Shown here: positions 1-8,935 of the stretch, piece after piece
How positions within the stretch are numbered: position 1 is the stretch's first letter
Layout of the letters: every line of letters starts with the position of its first letter
DNA from: Rhizobium sp. NXC24
GTDB taxonomy: Bacteria > Pseudomonadota > Alphaproteobacteria > Rhizobiales > Rhizobiaceae
Assembly (NCBI RefSeq): GCF_002944315.1
Contig: NZ_CP024314.1
Span: 2,108,001 to 2,172,000 of the forward strand
Length of the DNA stretch: 64,000 nucleotides
Direction: 5' to 3'
Notes under the pieces: generated by a model
Databases searched by the model: none
What the model saw: the letters and a program-made list of their open reading frames with translations, nothing else
What the model was told of the DNA's origin: nothing
Made by a program: the position numbers and the translations under genes

Positions 1-1461
1 CCAGAGATTGCCGACGCCGCCGAAAACGACAACCATGAAACTGTCGATGATGTAGCTCTGGCCAAGGTTTGGCGAGACGTTGTCGATCTGCGAGAGCGCA
101 ACGCCTGCCATCCCCGCAATGCCCGACCCCAGGGCAAAGGTGAATGCATCGACCCAGGGCGTCCGAATGCCCATGGAGGACGCCATGCGCCGATTCTGCG
201 TCACCGCCCGCATCTGCAAGCCGAAGGCCGAGCGCTTCAGCAGCAACAGCAGGGCGACGAAGGCGCCAAGCGCGAAAACGATGATCCAGAGGCGGTTCCA
301 GGTGATCGAGAGATAACCGAGATCGAAGGAACCAGACATCCAGGAGGGATTGCCGACTTCCTGATTGGTCGGCCCGAAGATCGAACGCACCGCCTGTTGC
401 AGGATCAGCGAGATGCCCCAGGTGGCGAGCAGCGTTTCCAGCGGCCGGCCATAGAGGAAACGAATGACGCCGCGCTCGATGACGAGGCCGACGGCGCCGG
501 TGACCAGGAACGCGACCGGCAAGGCGATCGCCAGCGACCAGTCGAAGAGTTCCGGATAAGAGCTGCGGATAACGCTCTGCACCATGAAGGTGGAATAGGC
601 GCCCAGCATCACCATCTCGCCATGTGCCATGTTGATGATGCCCATGACGCCGAAGGTGATGGCAAGCCCGATGGCGGCAAGCAGAAGCACCGAGCCGAGC
701 GACAGGCCGTACCAGACGTTCTGCACCGCATCCCAGATCGCCAATTGGCTTTGGATGCTGGCTATAGCAGCCGCGATATCGGGCCTCAGGCTGTCGTCCA
801 CGGAAACCGAGGAGAGAACCCCGATCGCATCGCGGCCGCCTTCGTTCCTGATCGTCTCGATCGCTGCCTTCTTCTGCTCCGGCGAACGATCGGAGCTTAG
901 CACGGCAACCGCGCGCGCCCTCTCGAGCACGCCGCGGATTTCGCCATCCTTTTCGCCCTGCAACGCTGCTTCCAACGCGTCCAGCGAATCCGCGCTCGGC
1001 GATTTCAGCACAGATTGAGCCGCCTCCAATCTGACGCCGCGATCCGGGCTCATCAGCGTCAGGCCGCCGAGCGCCGCACGGACCGAGCGACGAAGATTGT
1101 TGTTGATCTTGATCTTGCTGAGATTGCCCTTGGCTTCCTGGCCGGCCGCCTGCCCGGTCAACGGATCGACCAAGGCCATGCCATCACCGAAAGATTTGGC
1201 GATGAAGACTTGATTGTCGGATTTGCGGACATAGAGATCGCCGTCCGAAAAGGCTTGCAGCGCCGGGACTACCTTGGGATCGCCGGTCTTGGCCAGGTTC
1301 TTCACGATCTCGTCGGCCTGCTGGAAGTTTGCCGGACCTAGCGCATTGATGAGGCTATGCGCATCCTCCTCGGCGCGCAGCGCGGTCGCCGCCAGCACCA
1401 GCATCAGGCAAAAGCCGGCGGCAAACGCCAAAGCCTTGCGGTAAATGAATTTGTCGAACAT
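1..1461 (-). CDS. urtB: Urea ABC transporter permease UrtB, 3' end beyond the window
   Basis: An uninterrupted reading frame of 487 codons runs from an ATG at 1461 to the left edge, so the C-terminus is missing. The first ~35 residues form a signal-like hydrophobic segment. An extracytoplasmic region of about 200 residues follows, then LivH-type membrane helices with the segments IINMAHGEMVMLGAY and LATWGISLILQQ. The long N-terminal extracytoplasmic domain separates UrtB from ordinary LivH permeases. UrtB is one of two membrane subunits that carry urea across the inner membrane. An AGGGGA ribosome site precedes the start. The gene follows urtA on the same strand, separated by two hairpins; urtC, urtD and urtE would be expected to the left. 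The family call is firm; urea as substrate is family knowledge. Confidence 0.93.
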   Translation of the reverse strand, partial: MFDKFIYRKALAFAAGFCLMLVLAATALRAEEDAHSLINALGPANFQQADEIVKNLAKTGDPKVVPALQAFSDGDLYVRKSDNQVFIAKSFGDGMALVDPLTGQAAGQEAKGNLSKIKINNNLRRSVRAALGGLTLMSPDRGVRLEAAQSVLKSPSADSLDALEAALQGEKDGEIRGVLERARAVAVLSSDRSPEQKKAAIETIRNEGGRDAIGVLSSVSVDDSLRPDIAAAIASIQSQLAIWDAVQNVWYGLSLGSVLLLAAIGLAITFGVMGIINMAHGEMVMLGAYSTFMVQSVIRSSYPELFDWSLAIALPVAFLVTGAVGLVIERGVIRFLYGRPLETLLATWGISLILQQAVRSIFGPTNQEVGNPSWMSGSFDLGYLSITWNRLWIIVFALGAFVALLLLLKRSAFGLQMRAVTQNRRMASSMGIRTPWVDAFTFALGSGIAGMAGVALSQIDNVSPNLGQSYIIDSFMVVVFGGVGNLW

Positions 1462-1479
1462 CGCACGTCCCCTCATGCT

Positions 1480-1507
1480 GTCGCGGGCAGAGGAGCCTGC
1501 CCGCGAC
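1480..1507 (-). repeat. Intercistronic hairpin between urtA and urtB
   Basis: An 11-bp perfect inverted repeat (1480-1490 and 1497-1507) encloses a 6-base loop. No T-run follows on the leftward strand, so it does not look like a complete intrinsic terminator. By analogy with other binding-protein genes it could slow 3' decay of the urtA message or reduce read-through into urtB. Confidence 0.75.
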
Positions 1508-1515
1508 GATCTGCG

Positions 1516-1558
1516 CGCATGATCCCGAAAAGTGCGAAGCGGTTTTCGGGATCATGCG
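1516..1558. repeat. Palindromic intergenic repeat unit
   Basis: A 16-bp perfect inverted repeat (1516-1531 and 1543-1558, arm CGCATGATCCCGAAAA) surrounds an 11-base loop. I recall this arm sequence as a recurrent intergenic palindrome in rhizobial genomes; that is memory, not a search. It sits between urtA and urtB next to a second hairpin and would fold in RNA from either strand. Confidence 0.7.
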
Positions 1559-1611
1559 ACGTCAAGGAATTATTCGAGGCGGCTTATCGCCGCCTCGATA
1601 TCGGGCGGAAC

Positions 1612-2901
1612 TCAGGAACCCTTGCCGCCGCACTTGCCGGTGGAAACGTTGAAGTTGCCGCAGTTCATCGGCATGCGCCAATCCGAGATCAGGTCCTTGC
1701 TGTCAGGCAGGTAATCCGACCATTCCTTGCCGACCACTGCGGGGGTTTGCGAAACGACGTCGAACTGGCCGTTTTCCTGCACTTCGCCGATCAGCACGGG
1801 CTTGGTGATGTAATGGTTCGGCATCATGGTGGCGTAGCCGCCGGTAAGGTTTGGAACGGAAACGCCGACGAGTGCGTCGATCACCTTGTCCGGATCGGTC
1901 GTACCGGCCTTTTCGACGGCCTTCACCCACATGTTGAAGCCGATATAGGCGGCTTCCATCGGGTCGTTGGTGACGCGCTTGTCGTTCTTGGTATAGGCAT
2001 GCCATTCCTTGATGAATTCGGCATTGGCGGGCGTGTCGACGGACTGGAAATAGTTCCAGGCGGCGAGATGGCCAACCAGCGGCTTGGTGTCGACGCCGGC
2101 AAGTTCCTCTTCGCCGACGGAGAAAGCGACGACCGGAATGTCTTCCGCCTTGACGCCCTGGTTGCCGAGCTCCTTGTAGAAGGGAACATTGGCGTCGCCA
2201 TTGATGGTGGAGACGACGGCGGTCTTCTTGCCGGCCGAACCGAAGGCCTTGATCTTGGAGACTTCCGTCTGCCAGTCGGAGAAGCCGAACGGCGTGTAGT
2301 TGATGATGATGTCTTCGGCGTTGACGCCCTTGGACTTCAGATAGGCTTCAAGGATTTTGTTGGTCGTGCGCGGATAGACGTAGTCGGTGCCTTCCAGAAC
2401 CCAGCGCTGCACGCCTTCATTCTGCATCAGATAATCGACAGCGGGGATCGCCTGCTGGTTCGGCGCTGCGCCGGTGTAGAACACGTTGCGCTCGGACTCT
2501 TCACCCTCGAACTGCACGGGGTAGAACAGGATCGAATCCAGTTCCTTGAAGACCGGCAGGACCGACTTGCGCGACACCGAGGTCCAGCAGCCGAACACGG
2601 CCGAGACCTTGTCCTTCTGGATCAACTCGCGTGCCTTTTCGGCAAACAGCGGCCAGTCGGATGCCGGATCGACGACGACCGGCTCCAGCTTCTTGCCGAG
2701 AACGCCGCCCTTCTTGTTCTGCTCGTCGATGAGCATCAGCATGGCATCCTTCAGCGTCGTTTCCGAAATCGCCATGGTGCCCGAAAGCGAATGGAGAACG
2801 CCGACCTTAATGGTGTCGTCGGCGGCAAAAGCTCCGTGGAATGCGGTCGTCGACATGATGGCGCCCAGAAGCGCGCCGGAGACAAGAGTCTTCAGTTTCA
2901 T
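1612..2901 (-). CDS. urtA: Urea ABC transporter substrate-binding protein UrtA
   Basis: This 429-residue protein starts with a signal peptide (MKLKTLVSGALLGAIMST, cut near FAADD). A periplasmic type-1 binding fold of the urea/amide class follows, with the segments VGVLHSLSGTMAISE, FGCWTSVSRKSVLPV and NYFQSVDTPAN, and a C-terminal cysteine-containing tail. It should capture urea in the periplasm and deliver it to the UrtBC channel. I chose the ATG at 2901 over an in-frame start 45 bases upstream because AGGGGAAC lies about five bases before it and the signal peptide begins there. It is the first gene of the leftward urt operon. Its promoter shares a 217-base region with the sensor fusion gene that points the other way. 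Confidence 0.95.
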   Translation of the reverse strand: MKLKTLVSGALLGAIMSTTAFHGAFAADDTIKVGVLHSLSGTMAISETTLKDAMLMLIDEQNKKGGVLGKKLEPVVVDPASDWPLFAEKARELIQKDKVSAVFGCWTSVSRKSVLPVFKELDSILFYPVQFEGEESERNVFYTGAAPNQQAIPAVDYLMQNEGVQRWVLEGTDYVYPRTTNKILEAYLKSKGVNAEDIIINYTPFGFSDWQTEVSKIKAFGSAGKKTAVVSTINGDANVPFYKELGNQGVKAEDIPVVAFSVGEEELAGVDTKPLVGHLAAWNYFQSVDTPANAEFIKEWHAYTKNDKRVTNDPMEAAYIGFNMWVKAVEKAGTTDPDKVIDALVGVSVPNLTGGYATMMPNHYITKPVLIGEVQENGQFDVVSQTPAVVGKEWSDYLPDSKDLISDWRMPMNCGNFNVSTGKCGGKGS

Positions 2902-3118
2902 GCGTAGTTCCCCTCTTTTTGTCTGCCCGCAACAGTTCGTAAACAAAGATTAACCGTTGCCTGCCGCGACTATCCGGCAGCGCCAGGGGATTCCACATAC
3001 GTAATATGACGTAGGAGACGGGGCGAAATGTGCAGTATATCCGCAGTCCACGCACTTAAGGGCCGCTGCATTCCGTGTTACGACGTCGGTTAGATTTGAA
3101 GACTGCTGAAGGGTGGGC
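2902..3118. promoter_or_regulatory. Divergent control region between urtA and the sensor fusion gene
   Basis: This 217-base AT-richer stretch separates two divergent start codons. It holds an inverted repeat TACGT-6-ACGTA at 2998-3013. That is a reasonable size and symmetry for a response-regulator dimer, for example the LuxR-type regulator encoded at 6501-7424. I found no convincing sigma-54 -24/-12 pair, although urea uptake is often under nitrogen control. The operator assignment is inference. Confidence 0.5.
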
Positions 3119-6100
3119 ATGGCGGCGCGGCAACGCATCATTCCGGTGAGACGCGAATATAACCGCTGGGTGGCAAACCAGACGTTGGAAGACTATGCGC
3201 TGCGCTTCACCGCCAAAAGCGCCAGGCAATTTTCCTCGCAGCGCATTTCGCAGACGGCAATCGGCGCCATCTCCTTCCTGGCGCTGGAGGCAATCGGCGG
3301 CGCCACAACACTCTCCTACGGCACGACCAACGCCTTCTATGCCATCATCGTCGCTAGTATCGTCATGCTGGCGATCGGCCTGCCGATCAGCCGCTATGCC
3401 ATCCGACACGGGGTCGATATCGATCTCCTGACCCGCGGCGCGAGCTTCGGCTATATCGGCTCGACGATCACCTCGCTGATCTATGCCGGCTTCACCTTCA
3501 TGCTGTTCGCCATCGAGGCATCCATCATGTCGGGGGCGCTGGAGCTGACACTCGGCATACCCCTGTGGGTCGGCTATATCGTCAGCGCCGTCATGGTGAT
3601 CCCGCTGGTGACGCACGGCGTCCGTCTGATCAGCCGGTTCCAGCTCCTGACCCAGCCGTTCTGGATCGTCCTCAACATCCTGCCCTTCGTCTTCATCGCC
3701 TTCTCCGATTGGGGGAAATTCGACCTCTGGCGGGCGTTCGCCGGTATACATCACGCGTCCGAGGCATCGGGAACGGCCGCTCCCTTCGATCTGGTGGAAT
3801 TCGGCGCTGCTTCCGCCGTCATCCTGGCGCTGATGTCACAGATCGGCGAACAGGCCGACTTTCTGCGCTTCCTGCCGCCGGAAGGCCGCCGCAAATGGCG
3901 GCATCATCTGGTGATCTTTCTCGCCGGTCCCGGCTGGGTACTCATCGGCGCGCTGAAGCTGCTGGCCGGCTCCTTCCTCGTCGTGCTGACGCTAAGTTCC
4001 GGCGTGCCGGCCGATCGCGCCGCCGATCCGGCGCAGATGTATCTCACCGCCTTCGGCTACATGATTCCCTGGCACAACGCCGCACTGCTGTTGATGGCCG
4101 CTTTTGTCGTGGTCTCGCAGCTCAAGATCAATGTGATGAATGCCTATGCCGGCTCGCTTGCCTGGTCGAATTTCTTTTCGCGGCTGACCCATAGCCATCC
4201 CGGCCGCGTCATCTGGTTGGTCTTCAACGTTGCCATTGCCCTGCTGCTGATGGAACTTGGGATCTACAGGCTGCTGGAGGAAACCCTCGGCATCTTCTCC
4301 ATCATCGCCATGGCGTGGCTCTGCACGATCTCCGCCGATCTCTTCATCAACAAGCCGCTCGGTCTTGCCCCTCCCGGCATCGAGTTCAAGCGCGCCCATC
4401 TCTACGACATCAATCCCGTCGGCCTGGGGGCCATGGCGCTCTCGGCGGCGATTGCCCTCATCGCCCATTTTGGCGCGCTTGGCACTATCGCCGCCTCGCT
4501 CGCCCCCTATATCACCTTGGTCATTGCCCTCATCGCCTCGCCCACACTCGCCTGGGCGACCAAGGGAAAATTCTATCTCGCCCGCAAGCCGCGCCAAAGC
4601 TGGAAGAACCTCGCCACCATCACCTGCTCGGTCTGCGAACATCCTTTCGAGCCGGAGGACATGGCCTGGTGCCCGGCCTATGCCGCGCCGATCTGCTCGC
4701 TCTGTTGCTCGCTGGACAGCCGCTGCCACGACATGTGCAAACCGAAGGCGCGGCTTAACACGCAGATCGGCACGGTCGCCAAGACCCTGTTGCCGGAGAC
4801 CGTCGTCGCCAAGCTCGCCACCCGTCTCGGCCGCTACGGCATTGCAGTCGCGGTGGCGTTGACGGCCGTGGGCGCCATCCTGGCAATGATCGCGCATCAG
4901 GTCGGCTCCGCCTCGCCCGAGACGGCGCAAGTGGTCGACCGCACCATCCTGATCGTCTTCTTCGTCTTTGCCGTCATTGCTGGCGTCGTCTGCTGGTTCT
5001 ATGTGCTCGCCCACGACAGCCGCGTCGTCGCCGAGGAGGAATCCTCGCGCCAAAATACGTTGCTGCTCAAGGAAATCGCCGCGCACAAGAAGACGGATGC
5101 GGCTTTGCAGAGCGCCAAGGAGGCGGCCGAAGCCGCCAACCGCGCCAAGAGCCGCTACGTCGTCGGCTTGAGCCACGAATTGCGCACGCCGCTCAACGCG
5201 GTACTGGGCTATGCCCAGATCCTCGAGCATGACGAGACCATTCCCGCGCCCCGGCAATCCTCGTTGAAGGTCATCCGCCGCAGCGCGGAGCATCTCTCCG
5301 GTCTGATCGACGGGCTACTCGACATTTCCAAGATCGAGGCCGGCCGGCTGCAGGTTTATTCCAACGAGATCAACATCCAGGACTTTCTCGACCAGATCGT
5401 CGACATGTTCCGCCCGCAGGCGCAGGCCAAGGGTCTTGTCTTCATCCATGAACGTTCCGCCGCCCTGCCCGATTATGTCCGCACCGACGAAAAGCGGCTG
5501 CGGCAGATTCTCGTCAACCTGCTCTCCAACGCCATCAAGTTCACCGATGCGGGCAGTGTGCGCTTCGAGGTCGGCTATCGCAGCCAGGTCGCGAGTTTCA
5601 CGATCGCCGACACCGGGCGCGGCATCGCCGAGAAGGATCTCACCCGCATTTACGAGCCCTTCCAGCGTGGCGAGGCCGACAGCGTCCGCCCCATGCCGGG
5701 CCTCGGCCTTGGACTGACCATTACCCGGCTGCTCACCAATACGCTCGGCGGCGAAATCTCCGTTTCCAGCGAAAAGGACAAGGGTTCGGCTTTCAAGGTG
5801 CGCCTGATGCTGTCGGCGGTGATCCGGCCGATGAAGCCGCCGGCGCAGGAACAGCGGATCGTCAGTTACGAAGGGCCGCGCCGTACCATCGTCGTCGTCG
5901 ACGACAATGAGGATCATCGCGAGCTGATGCGCGAAGTGTTGTCGCCGCTCGATTTCATCGTGCTGACGGCCACCGGCGGGCCGGACTGCCTGACCTTGAT
6001 CGAGGGCATCAAACCGGATCTTTTCCTGGTCGACATCTCCATGCCCGGCATGAACGGCTGGCAACTGGTCTCGCGGCTGAGGGAGAACGGCCAGATGGCG

Positions 6101-6508
6101 CCGATCCTGATGCTGTCGGCCAATATCGGCGACCGCGCCGCTGCCAAGGACAGCGACGACAGCCATAATGATGCCATCGGCAAGCCGGTCGATATCCGCC
6201 AGCTTCGCGACAAGCTGGCGCTCCATCTCGGCTTGAAATGGATTTATGCCGACGCCTCCGCCCCGGTCGCACTGAGGCCGCCAGCGCCCTTGATAAGCCC
6301 GGGGCTGGAGCATGTACGCGAACTGATGCGGCTCGGCGAAATAGGCTATATCAGGGGCATCGAGGCAAAGCTTGCCGATCTCGCCAAGCTTGATGAAAAC
6401 AAACCCTTTACCGACGCCATGCGCATTCATGTCCAGGCTTTCGATCTTGACGGCTTCCTGAATGTGCTGCGCACCTTCGACACTGAAAAGGTAGAACAGA
6501 TTGACTGA
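3119..6508 (+). CDS. NCS1-type permease fused to a hybrid sensor histidine kinase
   Basis: This 1129-residue protein joins parts usually encoded separately. Residues ~25-480 are a polytopic NCS1 (purine/cytosine permease-like) transporter domain. Residues 503-540 hold eight cysteines (503, 506, 518, 526, 529, 530, 536, 540) in a CxxC...CxxCC pattern like a zinc ribbon. Two more membrane helices follow near 565-625, then a coiled linker. The kinase has its phospho-acceptor His686 in SHELRTPLN, an N-box near 803 and G-boxes near 832 and 865. A receiver domain has Asp972, and a ~120-residue tail follows. The ATG at 3119 is preceded by GAAGGG; a GTG six bases upstream is possible. It probably senses urea or a related compound through the permease domain (inference from its divergence from urtA). 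Its stop overlaps the next gene by 8 bases. Confidence 0.9.
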   Translation: MAARQRIIPVRREYNRWVANQTLEDYALRFTAKSARQFSSQRISQTAIGAISFLALEAIGGATTLSYGTTNAFYAIIVASIVMLAIGLPISRYAIRHGVDIDLLTRGASFGYIGSTITSLIYAGFTFMLFAIEASIMSGALELTLGIPLWVGYIVSAVMVIPLVTHGVRLISRFQLLTQPFWIVLNILPFVFIAFSDWGKFDLWRAFAGIHHASEASGTAAPFDLVEFGAASAVILALMSQIGEQADFLRFLPPEGRRKWRHHLVIFLAGPGWVLIGALKLLAGSFLVVLTLSSGVPADRAADPAQMYLTAFGYMIPWHNAALLLMAAFVVVSQLKINVMNAYAGSLAWSNFFSRLTHSHPGRVIWLVFNVAIALLLMELGIYRLLEETLGIFSIIAMAWLCTISADLFINKPLGLAPPGIEFKRAHLYDINPVGLGAMALSAAIALIAHFGALGTIAASLAPYITLVIALIASPTLAWATKGKFYLARKPRQSWKNLATITCSVCEHPFEPEDMAWCPAYAAPICSLCCSLDSRCHDMCKPKARLNTQIGTVAKTLLPETVVAKLATRLGRYGIAVAVALTAVGAILAMIAHQVGSASPETAQVVDRTILIVFFVFAVIAGVVCWFYVLAHDSRVVAEEESSRQNTLLLKEIAAHKKTDAALQSAKEAAEAANRAKSRYVVGLSHELRTPLNAVLGYAQILEHDETIPAPRQSSLKVIRRSAEHLSGLIDGLLDISKIEAGRLQVYSNEINIQDFLDQIVDMFRPQAQAKGLVFIHERSAALPDYVRTDEKRLRQILVNLLSNAIKFTDAGSVRFEVGYRSQVASFTIADTGRGIAEKDLTRIYEPFQRGEADSVRPMPGLGLGLTITRLLTNTLGGEISVSSEKDKGSAFKVRLMLSAVIRPMKPPAQEQRIVSYEGPRRTIVVVDDNEDHRELMREVLSPLDFIVLTATGGPDCLTLIEGIKPDLFLVDISMPGMNGWQLVSRLRENGQMAPILMLSANIGDRAAAKDSDDSHNDAIGKPVDIRQLRDKLALHLGLKWIYADASAPVALRPPAPLISPGLEHVRELMRLGEIGYIRGIEAKLADLAKLDENKPFTDAMRIHVQAFDLDGFLNVLRTFDTEKVEQID

Positions 6509-7424
6509 GCCCGCACTTCCCCGCGACATAGTCTTGCTGGTGGACGATTCGCCGGAAGCTCTCGGTTTCCTGACAGATGCGCTCGAGCAATCCGGCTTCT
6601 CCGTGCTGATCGCCACCTCCGGATCGGCGGCGCTCAATATCGTCGAGCGCATCACACCCGATCTCATCCTTCTGGATGCCGTCATGCCGTCGATGGATGG
6701 TTTCGAGACCTGCCGCCGGCTGAAGGCCAATGCGGGCATCGCCCAGATTCCCGTCGTCTTCATGACCGGATTGACCGAAACCGAGCATGTTGTGCATGCG
6801 CTGGAATCCGGCGGTGTCGACTATCTCACCAAGCCGATCAATGTCGATGAACTGCGCGCCCGCATCCGCGTACACCTGCGCAATGCACGCTCCGCCCAGA
6901 GTTCTCGGGTGGCACTGGACGTCGCTGGAAGACATTTGATGGCGGTTCGCCGCGATGGCTCCGTTCTTTGGTCGACCCCGCAGGCAACTCGTCTTGTCAA
7001 TGCCGCGTCCGGCACCGATGAAGGCTTGAACAGCCTAGCCGCACCGATTGCCGATTTCATCGTGGCACGTGAAAATGCCGGAGCTGTTTACGACACGACA
7101 TTCGCCGTGAAAATCAAAGGAGAAGCGGCGCTGCAACTTTCGTTTTTGGGCACGATCGGAACCGACGAGTACCTATTTCGATTGACCGCTACGAAACAAG
7201 TGCCTGACAACGAGATCCTGCGGCAACGTTTCAAGCTCACGCAACGAGAATCTGAAGTGTTGCTTTGGATTGCCAAAGGAAAAGCCAACAAGGATATCGG
7301 AGAGATACTGGGTCTTTCCGCCAGAACCGTGAACAAGCATCTGGAACAAATCTATATTAAGCTCGGCGTGGAAAATCGCTCTTCAGCAGCGGTGATGGCG
7401 GCATCCGCGTTTCACGAAAATTGA
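6501..7424 (+). CDS. Receiver-LuxR (NarL/FixJ-type) response regulator
   Basis: This 307-residue protein has an N-terminal receiver domain with the acidic pair VDDSPE and phospho-acceptor Asp59 in LLDAVMPSMDG. A middle segment of about 100 residues is not recognised. The C-terminal LuxR helix-turn-helix is near residues 243-300 (LTQRESEVLLWIAKGKANK, then LSARTVNKHLEQIYIKLGV). The most likely start is a TTG that overlaps the end of the sensor gene, so translation is probably coupled. It is presumably the output partner of the sensor fusion upstream, and the divergent urt operon is the obvious target (inference). The middle segment is longer than in ordinary NarL proteins and could be a further sensory or dimerisation part. 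Confidence 0.9.
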   Translation: MTEPALPRDIVLLVDDSPEALGFLTDALEQSGFSVLIATSGSAALNIVERITPDLILLDAVMPSMDGFETCRRLKANAGIAQIPVVFMTGLTETEHVVHALESGGVDYLTKPINVDELRARIRVHLRNARSAQSSRVALDVAGRHLMAVRRDGSVLWSTPQATRLVNAASGTDEGLNSLAAPIADFIVARENAGAVYDTTFAVKIKGEAALQLSFLGTIGTDEYLFRLTATKQVPDNEILRQRFKLTQRESEVLLWIAKGKANKDIGEILGLSARTVNKHLEQIYIKLGVENRSSAAVMAASAFHEN

Positions 7425-7703
7425 AATGTCAACTTTTGAGCTGATGGAACGCTCGTGCTCCCATGTGCTCACCGCCGGGTGGGCCGGCCAGAATACCAGG
7501 TCCATCGTCCACAGTATTCGCCCGAGTTGCGCGGCTATCCGGCAAGTGGTTTCGCTCACCGCAGCAGCGACGAAATTGGAAATGCAGTGTTAACGATTGC
7601 TCAAGCACAATGGTAAGCTATTAGAACCTTTCGCCACTTTGATTCCGAAACCGCGAGCGACATCACACAGATGATCGTCTCGACGTCTCGGGGAGACACC
7701 CGC

Positions 7704-8708
7704 ATGCTCCCAAGATTTAGCATTTTCAAGCGCCTCGGCTTCGCTGCCGTGGTGGCATCGCTCTGCGGTGCGGGCCCGGCATTTGCCTCGAGCAATGCAT
7801 CGGCCATTCCAGGCTGGCTGGCGGGATATGTTGGCGAAGGGAGCGGGCAGATTGCACCAGTCGTGCTGGAACGGGCTCGGGCACTTTATCTGGAAAAGGT
7901 TGCAGAGGGACGTGTGAGAAACACATGCTATTTCGCGATGGACGCCACGCGTCCTAACGATCGTACCGGCGGAACGACAGGCGGCCGGTTCTACATGATC
8001 TGCGAAGCATCCCGGTCATTCCGCGTGATATCGTCAGGGCATGGTGGTGGCCGCAATCTGCAAGGGGTCGCCAACTTTTCCAATGGGCGGGAGTGTGCAA
8101 AAAACTTCGGCAACGCAATGGATTCCAATCTGACGGCCGGTGGCGCATATCTGACAAATGAGATCAAGACGACCTTCAAAGGCTATTATCGTGCCTCTCC
8201 CAATCAGGATGCAGTTCTGACGCGCTCGTTCGTGCAGTTCGATGGCATCGGCGACACTGCAAACGCCAGGCAGCGTGCCATCGGTGGACACGCCGCGGCG
8301 CTCGTCTCGGGGATATGCATGCAGAAAAAGCCGGAAAGCCCCTACGCAAATCGTCAGGGGTACGTCCCATTCGGCAAACTGGTCACCTATGGGGGCGGCC
8401 GCAGCGATGGCTGTACCAGTTGGTCGCCGGAAGATGCCGCGCAAGTGCTGTCGATGGTCAAGGATAACCCGACGACCCTTTATATCTATCCGGAGGCCCG
8501 TGACATCAGTGCCGTTGCGCGTGCCATAGCATCTGGCCAATCGCCGGCCAAAAACGGTTCTTACTGGAACGCCTCATGCCTCAGCGAGATCGGCGCGCCA
8601 CAGTTCTGGCCGAAGGAGAAGCTCGAGCCAATCATCGCCCAATACAAGCAAGATCATCCAGCGCCGCCACCGCGCCCCATTCCCCTTTGCGAAGCTGTGT
8701 CCAACTGA
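7704..8708 (+). CDS. Exported L,D-transpeptidase-like (YkuD_2 type) protein
   Basis: This 334-residue protein begins with a basic stretch and a signal peptide ending near PAFASSNA. The body carries the hallmarks I associate with the murein L,D-transpeptidase-like family: SSGHGGGRN near residue 113, a conserved ARQRAIGGHAAAL segment with His196, and GGRSDGCTSWS with Cys237 as likely nucleophile. Enzymes of this fold cross-link or trim peptidoglycan in the periplasm. The start at 7704 is preceded by GGGGAGA at 7690-7696; an upstream in-frame start lacks that site. It stands alone, 279 bases after the response regulator and 227 before an oxygenase gene. The family assignment is from motif memory, and the GCTSW core is not the textbook YkuD signature, so activity is uncertain. 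Confidence 0.7.
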   Translation: MLPRFSIFKRLGFAAVVASLCGAGPAFASSNASAIPGWLAGYVGEGSGQIAPVVLERARALYLEKVAEGRVRNTCYFAMDATRPNDRTGGTTGGRFYMICEASRSFRVISSGHGGGRNLQGVANFSNGRECAKNFGNAMDSNLTAGGAYLTNEIKTTFKGYYRASPNQDAVLTRSFVQFDGIGDTANARQRAIGGHAAALVSGICMQKKPESPYANRQGYVPFGKLVTYGGGRSDGCTSWSPEDAAQVLSMVKDNPTTLYIYPEARDISAVARAIASGQSPAKNGSYWNASCLSEIGAPQFWPKEKLEPIIAQYKQDHPAPPPRPIPLCEAVSN

Positions 8709-8935
8709 GAAGCCGCACGTTCCGGGCAGGACGGCTCTCCATTGATGAAGTTTGCGTTTGCCGAGGCTTGGCACGCGGACAGCAAAATCGTTCCAAGCAG
8801 TGTTCCATCTTTAAGATGATCTTGTTTGCCGCGGCTGATTGCGTCCTCTAGCGTCCCCGTTAGTGCTGGCCGCTGAGTTTGCCGCGTTTTGGCTTGCCCG
8901 CCCTGCCCTGCCTTTGAGGATAGTGAAGATAAACC

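Noticed and set aside
1516..1558. Insertion-sequence terminal repeat
   Set aside because: The palindrome is a single unit without a paired copy, transposase or target duplication nearby; it fits a dispersed intergenic repeat instead.
1357..2907. 516-codon open frame antisense to urtA
   Set aside because: It mirrors the codon structure of urtA on the other strand. urtA has a signal peptide, family motifs and a ribosome site; the antisense frame has none. The same applies to long antisense frames at 3992-5293, 5315-6763, 12687-14129, 24299-25870, 29766-31196, 33968-35377, 46743-47705 and 48874-50421.
2902..3118. Sigma-54 promoter for urtA
   Set aside because: I looked for a TGGCAC-N5-TTGCW-type pair on both strands because urea transport is often NtrC-controlled, and found none good enough to report.
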